Below the pieces are notes generated by a model. It was not told the DNA's origin. It was given only the letters and a program-made list of their open reading frames with translations, and made no database searches. The position numbers and the translations under genes were made by a program. 64,000 nucleotides of DNA, taken from the NCBI GenBank assembly GCA_050633665.1, contig JBOEGY010000008.1, forward strand, positions 310,001 through 374,000, written 5' to 3'. This DNA is from JAUIAI01 sp050633665 (lineage in GTDB: Bacteria > Pseudomonadota > Gammaproteobacteria > Burkholderiales > Burkholderiaceae_E). Every line of letters starts with the position of its first letter. The first letter of the stretch is position 1. Of this stretch, positions 34,920 through 42,802 are shown piece by piece.

Positions 34920-36038
34920 ATGACCACGGTCACCTCAACTGTTCGCGACATACGCCTGGATCTGTTCCGGGGTATTGCCTTGTGGTTTATTTTTCTTGAC
35001 CACATTCCCGGTCATGCTATTGCCCAACTGACCATTCGAAATTTCGGCTTCAGCGATGCAACAGAAATCTTCGTCTTTATTTCGGGCTACACGGCTGCAC
35101 TGGTCTACGGAAAAAAACTTGATGCAGCAGGGTTTGCGGCAAGCTCGTGGCAGGTCTTGCGACGTGTCTGGCAGCTCTACATCGCACACATTCTGCTGTT
35201 TATTATCTATATCGCCCAAATATCCTGGATTGCGGAGCGCTACAACAATCCGGTATTGCTCGACGCCTTGAACGTCAATCGTTTTCTGCTTAGCCCGGGC
35301 CAGTCGCTGGTAGAAGCGCTAACCTTGCAATACCGGCCAGTCAACCTGGACATCTTGCCTCTCTATATGGCGCTGCTATTGTTCTTTCCAGTCGTGCTGT
35401 GGCTTATTGAACGCTCGCCATTACTCGCACTCGGGGGGTCACTCACGCTTTACGGTGTCGTGCAGTGGTTCAAAGTTGCCTTTCCGGTTTATGAAGATGG
35501 CTCCACCTGGTATTTCAATCCACTGGGCTGGCAACTGCTTTTCGTTCTGGGCGCATTGCTGGCGAGGTCACCGCAATTTTCAGTGTTGTCCCGATGGCGC
35601 GGCTGGCTGGCTGGACTTGCGGCCGGCTTTCTGGTTTTTTCTCTTTTGATTGTGCTGAGCTGGAAAAACCCGGAGCTTGCCTCCTGGGTACCCCGGTGGC
35701 TGGCCAACTTAATCTACCCAATCGACAAAACGAATATGGGGCCCATGCGTTTGCTGCATTTCCTGGCAATCGCCTATCTGATCAGCAACTGGCTCGGCAA
35801 GACACACTCCTGCCTGCAATGGCGAATCTGGCGCCCGGCGATTCTATGTGGTCAGCATTCCCTGCAGGTGTTCTGCGTAGGCATCTCGTTGTCATTCCTG
35901 GCCTACTTCGTGCTGGTCCAGTTTGGTAGAAACCTGGGGCTTCAAGTGGCAATCGCGATAGCCGGACTCATCATCATGACTGCCCTGGCGCGAGCTCTCG
36001 AGGCCGTTCGTCAACCCGTAATACAGGCAAAGACTTAG
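34920..36038 (+). CDS. OpgC-type membrane acyltransferase
   Basis: Inner-membrane protein of 372 residues, related to OpgC, which adds succinyl groups to periplasmic glucans; the acyl group here is unknown. It opens with the OpgC signature DIRLDLFRGIALWFIFLDHIPGH and FSDATEIFVFISGYTAAL. About ten transmembrane segments follow, with a short C-terminal cytoplasmic tail. No opgG or opgH is nearby; instead two exported SGNH hydrolase-fold proteins follow with gaps of 4 and 20 bases. No strong Shine-Dalgarno is visible, so the exact start is uncertain. Its gene starts 149 bases from the divergent dusA. Confidence 0.85.
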   Translation: MTTVTSTVRDIRLDLFRGIALWFIFLDHIPGHAIAQLTIRNFGFSDATEIFVFISGYTAALVYGKKLDAAGFAASSWQVLRRVWQLYIAHILLFIIYIAQISWIAERYNNPVLLDALNVNRFLLSPGQSLVEALTLQYRPVNLDILPLYMALLLFFPVVLWLIERSPLLALGGSLTLYGVVQWFKVAFPVYEDGSTWYFNPLGWQLLFVLGALLARSPQFSVLSRWRGWLAGLAAGFLVFSLLIVLSWKNPELASWVPRWLANLIYPIDKTNMGPMRLLHFLAIAYLISNWLGKTHSCLQWRIWRPAILCGQHSLQVFCVGISLSFLAYFVLVQFGRNLGLQVAIAIAGLIIMTALARALEAVRQPVIQAKT

Positions 36039-36042
36039 CCCC

Positions 36043-36807
36043 ATGAAAACCAAACTGCCCGGTGCGCTTCTCAGCACCCTCCTGTTTTACAGCCAAATAC
36101 CCGCGCTGGCTCTTGACCAGGAAGACCCCTGTGTATTGCCTCCGTACCTGCTTGCCACCAATACCGACCTGCCCCTGGTGTCTGAGGCAGTCGTAACTGA
36201 CCAGCCGGTTCACGTGTTATTGGTCGGATCAAGTTCAATGTCCGGAGTCGCGACGAGTAGCCCGGCCAGAAGCCTTCCGGAACAATTTGCACAGGCGCTG
36301 AAAAAACGCATGCCGGCGATCAAGCTGCGGATAAGCACAATAACCAGTCGCGGCCAGACGCTCGCTCAGTCCGTAGCGCGGATTCAACATCAGATCGATT
36401 CCCTTCAGCCCACGCTGGTCGTCTGGCAAATAGGCCTGAATGACGTTGCCGGACGAATGCCCGCGTTCAGGTTCAATGCACTCCTTGAAGAAGGCATCGC
36501 TGCGGTACAAGGTACGGGCTCAGCCGATCTCATCCTGATGGATATTCCCTATTACCGTGAAGCCGGACTTCTGATGCAAGCCTCGGAATACCGCAAACTG
36601 ATTGCTTTTCGAGCTGACTATGAGCATATCCCGATGATGCCGGTCTATCGGGTGATGCAGTACTGGGACGACCGCCAGACATTTAAGCCTTCGGGTAAGA
36701 CGCCTCGGCCTCAAGCCCGTCAGATCCATCTGGCCGATCAAATCCATCAGTGCCTTGGCACTGCGCTTGCAGCGCAAGTCATTCGCGGCATCAAGCCGCC
36801 TCAATAG
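36043..36807 (+). CDS. Exported SGNH-fold hydrolase-like protein, catalytic Asp apparently lost
   Basis: A 254-residue protein with a signal peptide (cleavage near PALA-LDQ), so probably periplasmic. It has SGNH landmarks: block I VGSSSMSG (Ser), a Gly in SRGQTLAQS, and block III QIGLND (Asn). In block V the partner gene reads DGLHMT, but here the aligned residues are RQIHLAD, so the catalytic Asp is Arg while His remains. It may therefore be inactive or use another residue. It sits between the OpgC-type gene and the intact paralogue and probably arose by tandem duplication. The function is inferred to concern acyl groups on a periplasmic glycan. Confidence 0.75.
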   Translation: MKTKLPGALLSTLLFYSQIPALALDQEDPCVLPPYLLATNTDLPLVSEAVVTDQPVHVLLVGSSSMSGVATSSPARSLPEQFAQALKKRMPAIKLRISTITSRGQTLAQSVARIQHQIDSLQPTLVVWQIGLNDVAGRMPAFRFNALLEEGIAAVQGTGSADLILMDIPYYREAGLLMQASEYRKLIAFRADYEHIPMMPVYRVMQYWDDRQTFKPSGKTPRPQARQIHLADQIHQCLGTALAAQVIRGIKPPQ

Positions 36808-36827
36808 CCTCTCACGGGTAGAACCGC

Positions 36828-37592
36828 ATGAATACTTTCATCACGCTCATTGCTTTTCTGTCAGCCTTGCTCACAAGCGGCGCCGGTTTGGCCGCGCCAA
36901 CCGCACCACCATGCCCGATCAACGAAGCCATTCGCCACCCGGAACACCAGGCGCTCGGCCAAATTGCCGACCGACTGACAAACCGCGATCGGCGCCAGCG
37001 CGACATTCGTATTGTGGCTCTCGGCTCATCGTCCACACAGGGCTATGGTGCCGCCTCCCCCGAACAAAGTTACCCCAGCCAGTTGAGTATCGAGTTGACG
37101 AAACGGCTTCCGGGCGTTTCGCTGACGGTGTTCAACGAAGGCGTTGGCGGTGAAACCATCTCGACAATGGCGCGGCGAATCAACTCGGATGTACTCACGC
37201 ACGATCCGGATCTAATCATCTGGCAAGTGGGCAGCAACGCCCTGCTGCAAGGGGTCGATCCAAAACAGGTGCAGGCTGGCCTGATCGAGGGGATAGAAAC
37301 CATTAAGCGACACAAGGTGGCCCTGGTCTTGATGGGCATGCAATATGCGCCACGCATTATCGAAAACCACAGTCATCAACAGATCAGAAATCTGATCATC
37401 CAGACCAGCCAGGACTATCAAATACCGCTCTTCGATCGATATGGGCTCATGCAGTTCTGGGAGAGCGAATTATCAGACCGACAACTTGACGACTGGATCC
37501 ATCAGGACGGGCTGCACATGACAGGCCCCAGCTATCAATGTCTGGCTAACGCCCTGGCCGAGTATCTGCTGGCTTTGCGCCCCAGACACTAG
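36828..37592 (+). CDS. Exported SGNH/GDSL hydrolase
   Basis: A 254-residue exported protein with signal peptide ending near GLAA-PTA. All SGNH blocks are intact: block I LGSSSTQGYG with nucleophile near Ser68, Gly in NEGVGGETIS, Asn in QVGSNALL, and D-x-x-H in HQDGLHMT. These predict an active esterase, deacetylase or acyltransferase acting in the periplasm. It is a paralogue of the preceding gene, with the same length, and completes a three-gene set with the OpgC-type membrane protein. Substrate is unknown. Confidence 0.82.
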   Translation: MNTFITLIAFLSALLTSGAGLAAPTAPPCPINEAIRHPEHQALGQIADRLTNRDRRQRDIRIVALGSSSTQGYGAASPEQSYPSQLSIELTKRLPGVSLTVFNEGVGGETISTMARRINSDVLTHDPDLIIWQVGSNALLQGVDPKQVQAGLIEGIETIKRHKVALVLMGMQYAPRIIENHSHQQIRNLIIQTSQDYQIPLFDRYGLMQFWESELSDRQLDDWIHQDGLHMTGPSYQCLANALAEYLLALRPRH

Positions 37593-37611
37593 CCAGGTAC
37601 TCCGCCGGTAA

Positions 37612-38076
37612 TCAGACGTAGCGTCCTACCACTTCAACGAAATGCTTAGAATTAAACGGTTTGGTCACGTACTCGTTCGCGCCAAATGCCATTGACTCTG
37701 ACACTTCATCGCCACGGGCTTTGGCCGAGACAACAACCACCGGCACATCGCACCAGGTTTCGTCCTCACGAATTCGCTGCAACAAATCGTCTCCTGACAT
37801 GTAGGGCAGCATTCTGTCCATCACGACCAGGTCTGGCGCCGGCCAGTTCTCAATCATCTCAGACGCGCTCTGGCCGTCACCAAGTGTCGTGACCTGCACG
37901 CCCGACCCTTCGAGAATGAATTTCATCAGCTTGCGGACATCCGGCGTGTCTTCGACGACCAGTACCCGTGCCGGTTGATCCGAATCGGCCCGGTTGCGTT
38001 TTCTTTTTAGCGCTGACTCCAGGCGGCGGCGCTCGATCGCGCTATACCCCCGGGGTGACTCTAGTGTCCCTAACAT
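37612..38076 (-). CDS. Single-domain response regulator
   Basis: A 154-residue protein: a basic N-terminal extension (residues 10-30, rich in Arg/Lys) and one receiver domain. The receiver has E42-D43, phospho-Asp87 in VVMDRMLPYMSGDDLL, the VVVSAKA switch region and Lys in YVTKPFNS. No output domain is present. The ATG at 38076 is chosen because it follows AGGGGA with a 5-base spacer; a palindrome lies just upstream. It lies downstream of the sensor-exonuclease gene on the same strand and is a candidate partner for it. It is convergent with the second SGNH gene. Confidence 0.85.
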   Translation of the reverse strand: MLGTLESPRGYSAIERRRLESALKRKRNRADSDQPARVLVVEDTPDVRKLMKFILEGSGVQVTTLGDGQSASEMIENWPAPDLVVMDRMLPYMSGDDLLQRIREDETWCDVPVVVVSAKARGDEVSESMAFGANEYVTKPFNSKHFVEVVGRYV

Positions 38077-38088
38077 ACCGTTCCCCTG

Positions 38089-38101
38089 TGCAATTATTGC
38101 A
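38089..38101. repeat. Palindrome upstream of the response regulator gene
   Basis: TGCAATTATTGCA is a perfect 6-bp inverted repeat around one T. It lies directly upstream of the Shine-Dalgarno of the response regulator gene, 13 bases from its ATG. It is a candidate operator or a leader hairpin that could affect ribosome access. Confidence 0.35.
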
Positions 38102-38223
38102 GTGTGTACAGGAGATATCGCCATTTGCCAGGCAACAATAAGCCGGTTCGTCGCCCGAATCCTGCCGCCTGTGCTGATGCAGGCCGAATAGCCGCCCAAA
38201 TAGCCCGTTACTAATAATTGGGG

Positions 38224-40335
38224 TCAGCCCCGGGAATAGCGTGCCTGAGTGCGTCGAATAGAGGTCATTTGCTGGCTTGCCTGCAGCGCCTGACCGAGTG
38301 TTTTAACTCCATTGCCCGCCAGTTGCGCGATCAACTTGACGAATACCGTCGCCGTCACCAGCGTATCGCCAATCGCCGTATGCCGAACCTGCTCATCAAT
38401 CTCGACACCCAACCGTCGGGCCAGATCATCCAGGCTGTGGGCGCCGGTATGGTCGTGCAGGAATGCGGAGATCAACACGGTGTCCAGTACCGGATTGGCA
38501 AACTCAACACCATGTACGGCGCGCTTCAGGAAAGCCATATCGAACGCAGCATTGTGGGCGACAAGGACAGAATCTCCGGCAAACGCTGCAAAACTGCGCA
38601 GCGCATCCGCCACTGCTGGCGCATCCTGGACGGCACTCTCGGTGATCCCGTGAATCCGGGTCGACGACGCCGGAATTTTCCGGCCCGGATTGACAAGCGT
38701 GCGAAAAACCTCGCCAGCCAGGACCCGACCGTTTACAACCCGCACGCCGGCAATCTCAACGATTTCATCGCCATTGAACGGCTCTAACCCGGTAGTCTCT
38801 GTGTCGAACACGGTAAACGAGAGTTCAGTCAAACGGGTCTCAAGCAAATTCGTCTGCTCAGGCGCATCATCGATCGAGAAATCGTAGAACTCCGGCCGGT
38901 CGGTCAGCACCGAGCCAGTGACCCGCTGGACGCCGCGGTTTTGCGCTAGAGACAAGGGAATCCCCATTCGACGATAGTCGTCACCGGCATCTGGGGGCGG
39001 CATCAACAACTCAGACTGGTGGTGTAACAGAATCTCGGCTCCGATCAGCCCGCCTGGCACTTCCGGCAGTGACTTTTGCAGCCATTCGTGAGTCTCGTCC
39101 GTAGCAATCAGCCGGCCTTGCCAGGCGATTTCGATCAGTGTCTGTTCGTCCAGAGCAATTGCGCTCAGGTGACAGCTGCCTGCCTCGGCTATCTCGCTGA
39201 TCTGGTCCACGATCAACACCAGCAGCGCAATCAAAGAGATGCCGTCGCAGTGCAACCATTGCTCTTCACCAACGACAGCGGGTACCGGACCCGTGACTCG
39301 TCGGCTTACTTCATCAAACAGATCGGTCGATAAGACGTCGTCCATCGGCCAGGCAGTCGCTGCCACTTTATTCCGCGCAACACTAATCTTCTCTGCCCGA
39401 TCAGACAGCAGCAGAGAATCAGTACTCAGTGCCTGGCAGAGGCCGCGAGTCGCGACGTCCGCAGAACCGGATTCGATCACCGCATTCATATTCGCGGCTG
39501 TTGTTCTGGCAACCCCGATCATCTCGCTGAGCAAACGGTCTTGCGAAGCATAGGTGGAGAGATCGGCCGTAATGTCGCGCACAGAAAGCAGATAGCCATT
39601 CTCCTGCGGCATGGACAATGTACTCACCCGGCAATGAAACAAGCGCTGACCATGATGCGGACCACAGACGGCAGAAGTTGCGCTTTGTATCCCTTCGGCC
39701 TTGCCGCGGGCCAGCCGGCCCAACGCATGCTCGATCGGCGTTATCGCCAGCAATTCATCGAGCGAGCGGCCCAGGCCTACCGCCCCATGATCCCCCAACA
39801 GGCGCACCGCAGCCTGATTGCATAATTTGATGCGATGAGAGGCGGTGCAAATTAACACAGCCTCGTCCAGATCCCGCAATACCGTCGCCAATTGCTGACT
39901 TTGCTGCTGCTCCTCCGCGACCGCATCCGCCCTGGCGTTCCTCAGAGCCGCCCGAGTCTGGCGAAGCTCTTCGAGAAGTCCCGCTGATGACCCTACCAAC
40001 GGCCCCAACTCATGCGCCTGATCGAGTTCCGGTGGCACATCTGCCTTGGCGTAAACCGCGGTATCAAAAGCATTCGCGAGGGATCTGATTGGCCGCACGG
40101 CTTTTTCGTCAATCGTCAGCCAGAGCCAGACCAGCATTGCCATCGTAATCACGCCGCTTCCCACGCCAGCCAGCAACAACGGCCGGTAGGCTGCGTCATC
40201 ACCAATGCTCTGCGCCGCCAGCCAGAGACTGGCGATGATCGTTCCCACAATAGTCAGCGCAACCACCCCGATCAGGACGAAGACTCTCGCCCGCAGGTTA
40301 GGCGGTTTTTGGCGAAGTTCTGGCTGTTGTTCCAT
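38224..40335 (-). CDS. Membrane sensor-like protein with C-terminal DEDDh exonuclease
   Basis: A 703-residue multidomain protein. Two transmembrane helices (about 16-40 and 52-74) bracket a very short loop. A HAMP-like linker and coiled coil (to 150) and a PAS-like domain (about 150-255) follow. Residues 260-460 resemble a degenerate histidine-kinase body. A DnaQ-type DEDDh exonuclease occupies about 505-690, with VFDTETTGLEP (D511, E513), HNAAFDMAFLK, and the final His and Asp in HTAIGDTLVT. A sensor fused to a nuclease is related to PolC/epsilon-like proteins that occur near acs, actP and DUF294 genes in other proteobacteria. The nucleic acid substrate and input signal are unknown. Confidence 0.85.
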   Translation of the reverse strand: MEQQPELRQKPPNLRARVFVLIGVVALTIVGTIIASLWLAAQSIGDDAAYRPLLLAGVGSGVITMAMLVWLWLTIDEKAVRPIRSLANAFDTAVYAKADVPPELDQAHELGPLVGSSAGLLEELRQTRAALRNARADAVAEEQQQSQQLATVLRDLDEAVLICTASHRIKLCNQAAVRLLGDHGAVGLGRSLDELLAITPIEHALGRLARGKAEGIQSATSAVCGPHHGQRLFHCRVSTLSMPQENGYLLSVRDITADLSTYASQDRLLSEMIGVARTTAANMNAVIESGSADVATRGLCQALSTDSLLLSDRAEKISVARNKVAATAWPMDDVLSTDLFDEVSRRVTGPVPAVVGEEQWLHCDGISLIALLVLIVDQISEIAEAGSCHLSAIALDEQTLIEIAWQGRLIATDETHEWLQKSLPEVPGGLIGAEILLHHQSELLMPPPDAGDDYRRMGIPLSLAQNRGVQRVTGSVLTDRPEFYDFSIDDAPEQTNLLETRLTELSFTVFDTETTGLEPFNGDEIVEIAGVRVVNGRVLAGEVFRTLVNPGRKIPASSTRIHGITESAVQDAPAVADALRSFAAFAGDSVLVAHNAAFDMAFLKRAVHGVEFANPVLDTVLISAFLHDHTGAHSLDDLARRLGVEIDEQVRHTAIGDTLVTATVFVKLIAQLAGNGVKTLGQALQASQQMTSIRRTQARYSRG

Positions 40336-40378
40336 GGCCGCCCCTGAGTTGATGGCTTAAGCGACTACCGGTGTCCGA

Positions 40379-40894
40379 TTAACGACATAAGGCTGCAAGT
40401 AACGGATCGTCTCTGTCCAGCGCTACCCAGTCGGCATCCCGAACCGCCCCGCCAACGCCGAAAGTTGCTCCGTCAGCCAGGTTTGCCCGGCGATCAAACG
40501 AGCAATCAATCAGTTGAGGCACCGACGAGGTTGGCGTAAAACGCGCAAAGAGCAAGACATCCGCCATCACCTGGCCAGGTTGGTTTTGGTTCCGCCGCGC
40601 GGTCGCAACATCAACCGCAGCGAAGCGGGTAGTTTGTGGGACAAAATAAGACCACGGCCGCCAGGGCGCCGACTCCTGGTAGCTCGCCGTCACCTGGATA
40701 CCCGTGGGCAGCGACGCCGAAGTCCGTTCGAACCATGCGTACTCACTCCAGACCTGAAAGACGATCATGCCCAGACCCGCGGCTACTGGCGCGAATGAAC
40801 GCGGCAGCTTATTGCCCGAAAAACGGCTGATCATCAGCACAACACCGGCAACCGCCGAGCCAAGCGCCAAAGTCGCAATCAGTTCAAGTAGCAC
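40379..40894 (-). CDS. Uncharacterised membrane-anchored protein
   Basis: Not recognised. A 171-residue protein starting with GTG at 40894 after GGAG and a 6-base spacer. Two N-terminal hydrophobic helices (LLELIATLALGSAVAGVVLMI and FAPVAAGLGMIVFQVW) are followed by a mostly beta-rich soluble part with WRPWSYFVPQTTRFAAVDV and FDRRANLADGATFGV. It sits 12 bases after the DUF294 gene and 43 bases before the sensor-exonuclease gene on one strand. This suggests a shared operon and a possible role with those two proteins. Confidence 0.72.
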   Translation of the reverse strand: MLLELIATLALGSAVAGVVLMISRFSGNKLPRSFAPVAAGLGMIVFQVWSEYAWFERTSASLPTGIQVTASYQESAPWRPWSYFVPQTTRFAAVDVATARRNQNQPGQVMADVLLFARFTPTSSVPQLIDCSFDRRANLADGATFGVGGAVRDADWVALDRDDPLLAALCR

Positions 40895-40906
40895 TGTTCT
40901 CTCCGT

Positions 40907-42730
40907 TCAAGTCAATACGCCGCGACCCTGCAGAGCAGCGGATTGCATTGTCTTAATGACGCCAAAGGCCCGTTTGAGATGATCACGCTCAAGGTCTGAA
41001 AGCCGGGCCGGCAACACGAAATTATCTGCCGGCTTACCGGCCCGGATGCAGTTTGCCTGATGCTGAAGACGCATCTCGCAGATCAGATCATAGGCATCAA
41101 TCAGATCGTGGGCTCCGGACTCACTAATTAGTCCCAGTTCACGCGCTGCGGCCAGCCTGGAGCGCGTATTAACCGCCAGAATCTCGCCTTGCAACGCATA
41201 GAGTCGGGCCAGATCGACCACCGGAACAACCCCGGCATGTTTAAAGTCGATCGCCCGCTTGTGGGTTCCAGAGCGAATCGTTGACAGCCCGCCTAACATG
41301 CCCAAAGGCAACGCACTCGTGGCACTACCGGCCGCCATATGTGCCACAAAAATACTGTTGGCGCGGGCGGCCTGCAAGGTTGCGGCATGGAGCCCTTCAA
41401 ACAAAGCGACCTCGCCATGGATCGGTCGCAGATCAAACATAACCGATGACAACATCTGCGCCATCGGCTCCGGCTGGCGCACCCAGCCATCGAAATAGGC
41501 CCGCCATTGCCGCACCGGCTGACGCCACCGGGCATTGGTAGCCATCATATCGCCGGGGCAGTAGAAATATCCACATTGATCGAGCGCATCACTGACCCGC
41601 CGGGCCAGGGTTTCGAAATACGCGTCATGCTTGGGTTTGACCGAATCATCAAGGATCAGGCAGTTGTCCTGATCGGAGACGCCGGTTTGCTCCTGACGTC
41701 CCTGGCTACCACAAGCCAGCCACAAGTATGGAACTGGCGCGGGACCGAGTTCTCGCTCAGCCAGCAACAGGAATTGCCGGGTCGCGGCATCCCCGACATC
41801 AGTCATCAAGCGGGTTACTTTTTCTGGACGCACCCCGGCGCTGACCAGTTGAACCAGTAAATGCGGCAAGCGTCTGACGACAGCAGCCACCGCATCCACG
41901 CCGTTGGCGCGGCCTATTTCTATCACCATCAGACTGGCTGATGACGCCTGATGCGAAAGCAAATCGGTGCGGGTGACAATGCCAACCAGATGGTCCCCCT
42001 GCAAGACAGGCAAGTGTCCAACCCGGTTTCTGGCCATCATCAGCAAGGTGTCATGGCCCAGCGCGTTGACATCAACCGTATCCGGATCCAGCGTCATGAT
42101 GTGCTTGACCGGCGTGTCGGCATCCAGCTTGTCGGCCAACACCCGGCCGACCAAATCGCTACTGGTCACGATGCCTTTCAAGGCCTCACCATCGACAACC
42201 AACAAACACGAAATTTTGTGCTCTTTCATGGTGACGGCCGCCTCGGAGACCGTCAGGTCACCGCGGATGGTCACAGGATCGCGGGTCATGAACTCGCCAA
42301 CCCGCCGGGTCGTAATGTCAATGACAGGTGCAGTCCGGGACCGGGTCTTGCTAATTTGGAAGAAATCAGCAAATCCCGGCTGATCCATCACCAGTTCATT
42401 AAATAGTGCTTTGGGCAGAACAGCTAGCTGCCCAGGCTTGACTCCCATGGCATAAGTCACCGAAAAACCCTGTTGCAACAAGCCTCGCTCGCCAAACGCC
42501 TCGCCGGCCTCAACGGTGGAAATCAGCGCACCACGCGAATCGGTAACCTCAACCGCACCGGAAACAACAAAATACAAACCGGCCAGTTCATCGCCCAGCG
42601 CGTAAACCGTCTCGCCGCGCCTGATGGACTTGAGCTCGAGATGCGAACGAATGTCGGCTTGCACCGGCTCGGGTAAATCACCCAAGGGCGCGCGATCAAA
42701 CAAAAGGTCGGTCGTGTGTGAATCTGTCAT
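40907..42730 (-). CDS. cNMP-binding, CBS and DUF294 nucleotidyltransferase-like protein
   Basis: A 607-residue putative signal-transduction protein. Domains in order: a cyclic-nucleotide-binding-like fold (about 10-125, with GELAGLYFVVSGAVEV-like strands and AFGERGLLQ), two CBS domains (about 145-265), and a DUF294 nucleotidyltransferase domain. The last carries the motif GSQGRQEQTGVSDQD at about 341-355. A C-terminal helical DUF294_C region follows (to 600). The intact G-S-x-G-R-x-E-Q-x5-D-x-D pattern resembles GlnD-type uridylyltransferases, but target and nucleotide are unknown. It lies downstream of actP, as in other proteobacterial acetate loci. Confidence 0.87.
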   Translation of the reverse strand: MTDSHTTDLLFDRAPLGDLPEPVQADIRSHLELKSIRRGETVYALGDELAGLYFVVSGAVEVTDSRGALISTVEAGEAFGERGLLQQGFSVTYAMGVKPGQLAVLPKALFNELVMDQPGFADFFQISKTRSRTAPVIDITTRRVGEFMTRDPVTIRGDLTVSEAAVTMKEHKISCLLVVDGEALKGIVTSSDLVGRVLADKLDADTPVKHIMTLDPDTVDVNALGHDTLLMMARNRVGHLPVLQGDHLVGIVTRTDLLSHQASSASLMVIEIGRANGVDAVAAVVRRLPHLLVQLVSAGVRPEKVTRLMTDVGDAATRQFLLLAERELGPAPVPYLWLACGSQGRQEQTGVSDQDNCLILDDSVKPKHDAYFETLARRVSDALDQCGYFYCPGDMMATNARWRQPVRQWRAYFDGWVRQPEPMAQMLSSVMFDLRPIHGEVALFEGLHAATLQAARANSIFVAHMAAGSATSALPLGMLGGLSTIRSGTHKRAIDFKHAGVVPVVDLARLYALQGEILAVNTRSRLAAARELGLISESGAHDLIDAYDLICEMRLQHQANCIRAGKPADNFVLPARLSDLERDHLKRAFGVIKTMQSAALQGRGVLT

Positions 42731-42802
42731 GGCCCCAGGCGGTTGTCCCGACCGGCAAAAGCCGGCCGGTGTTTCCAGGTATCAAGACTTCATGCAGCCA
42801 CC

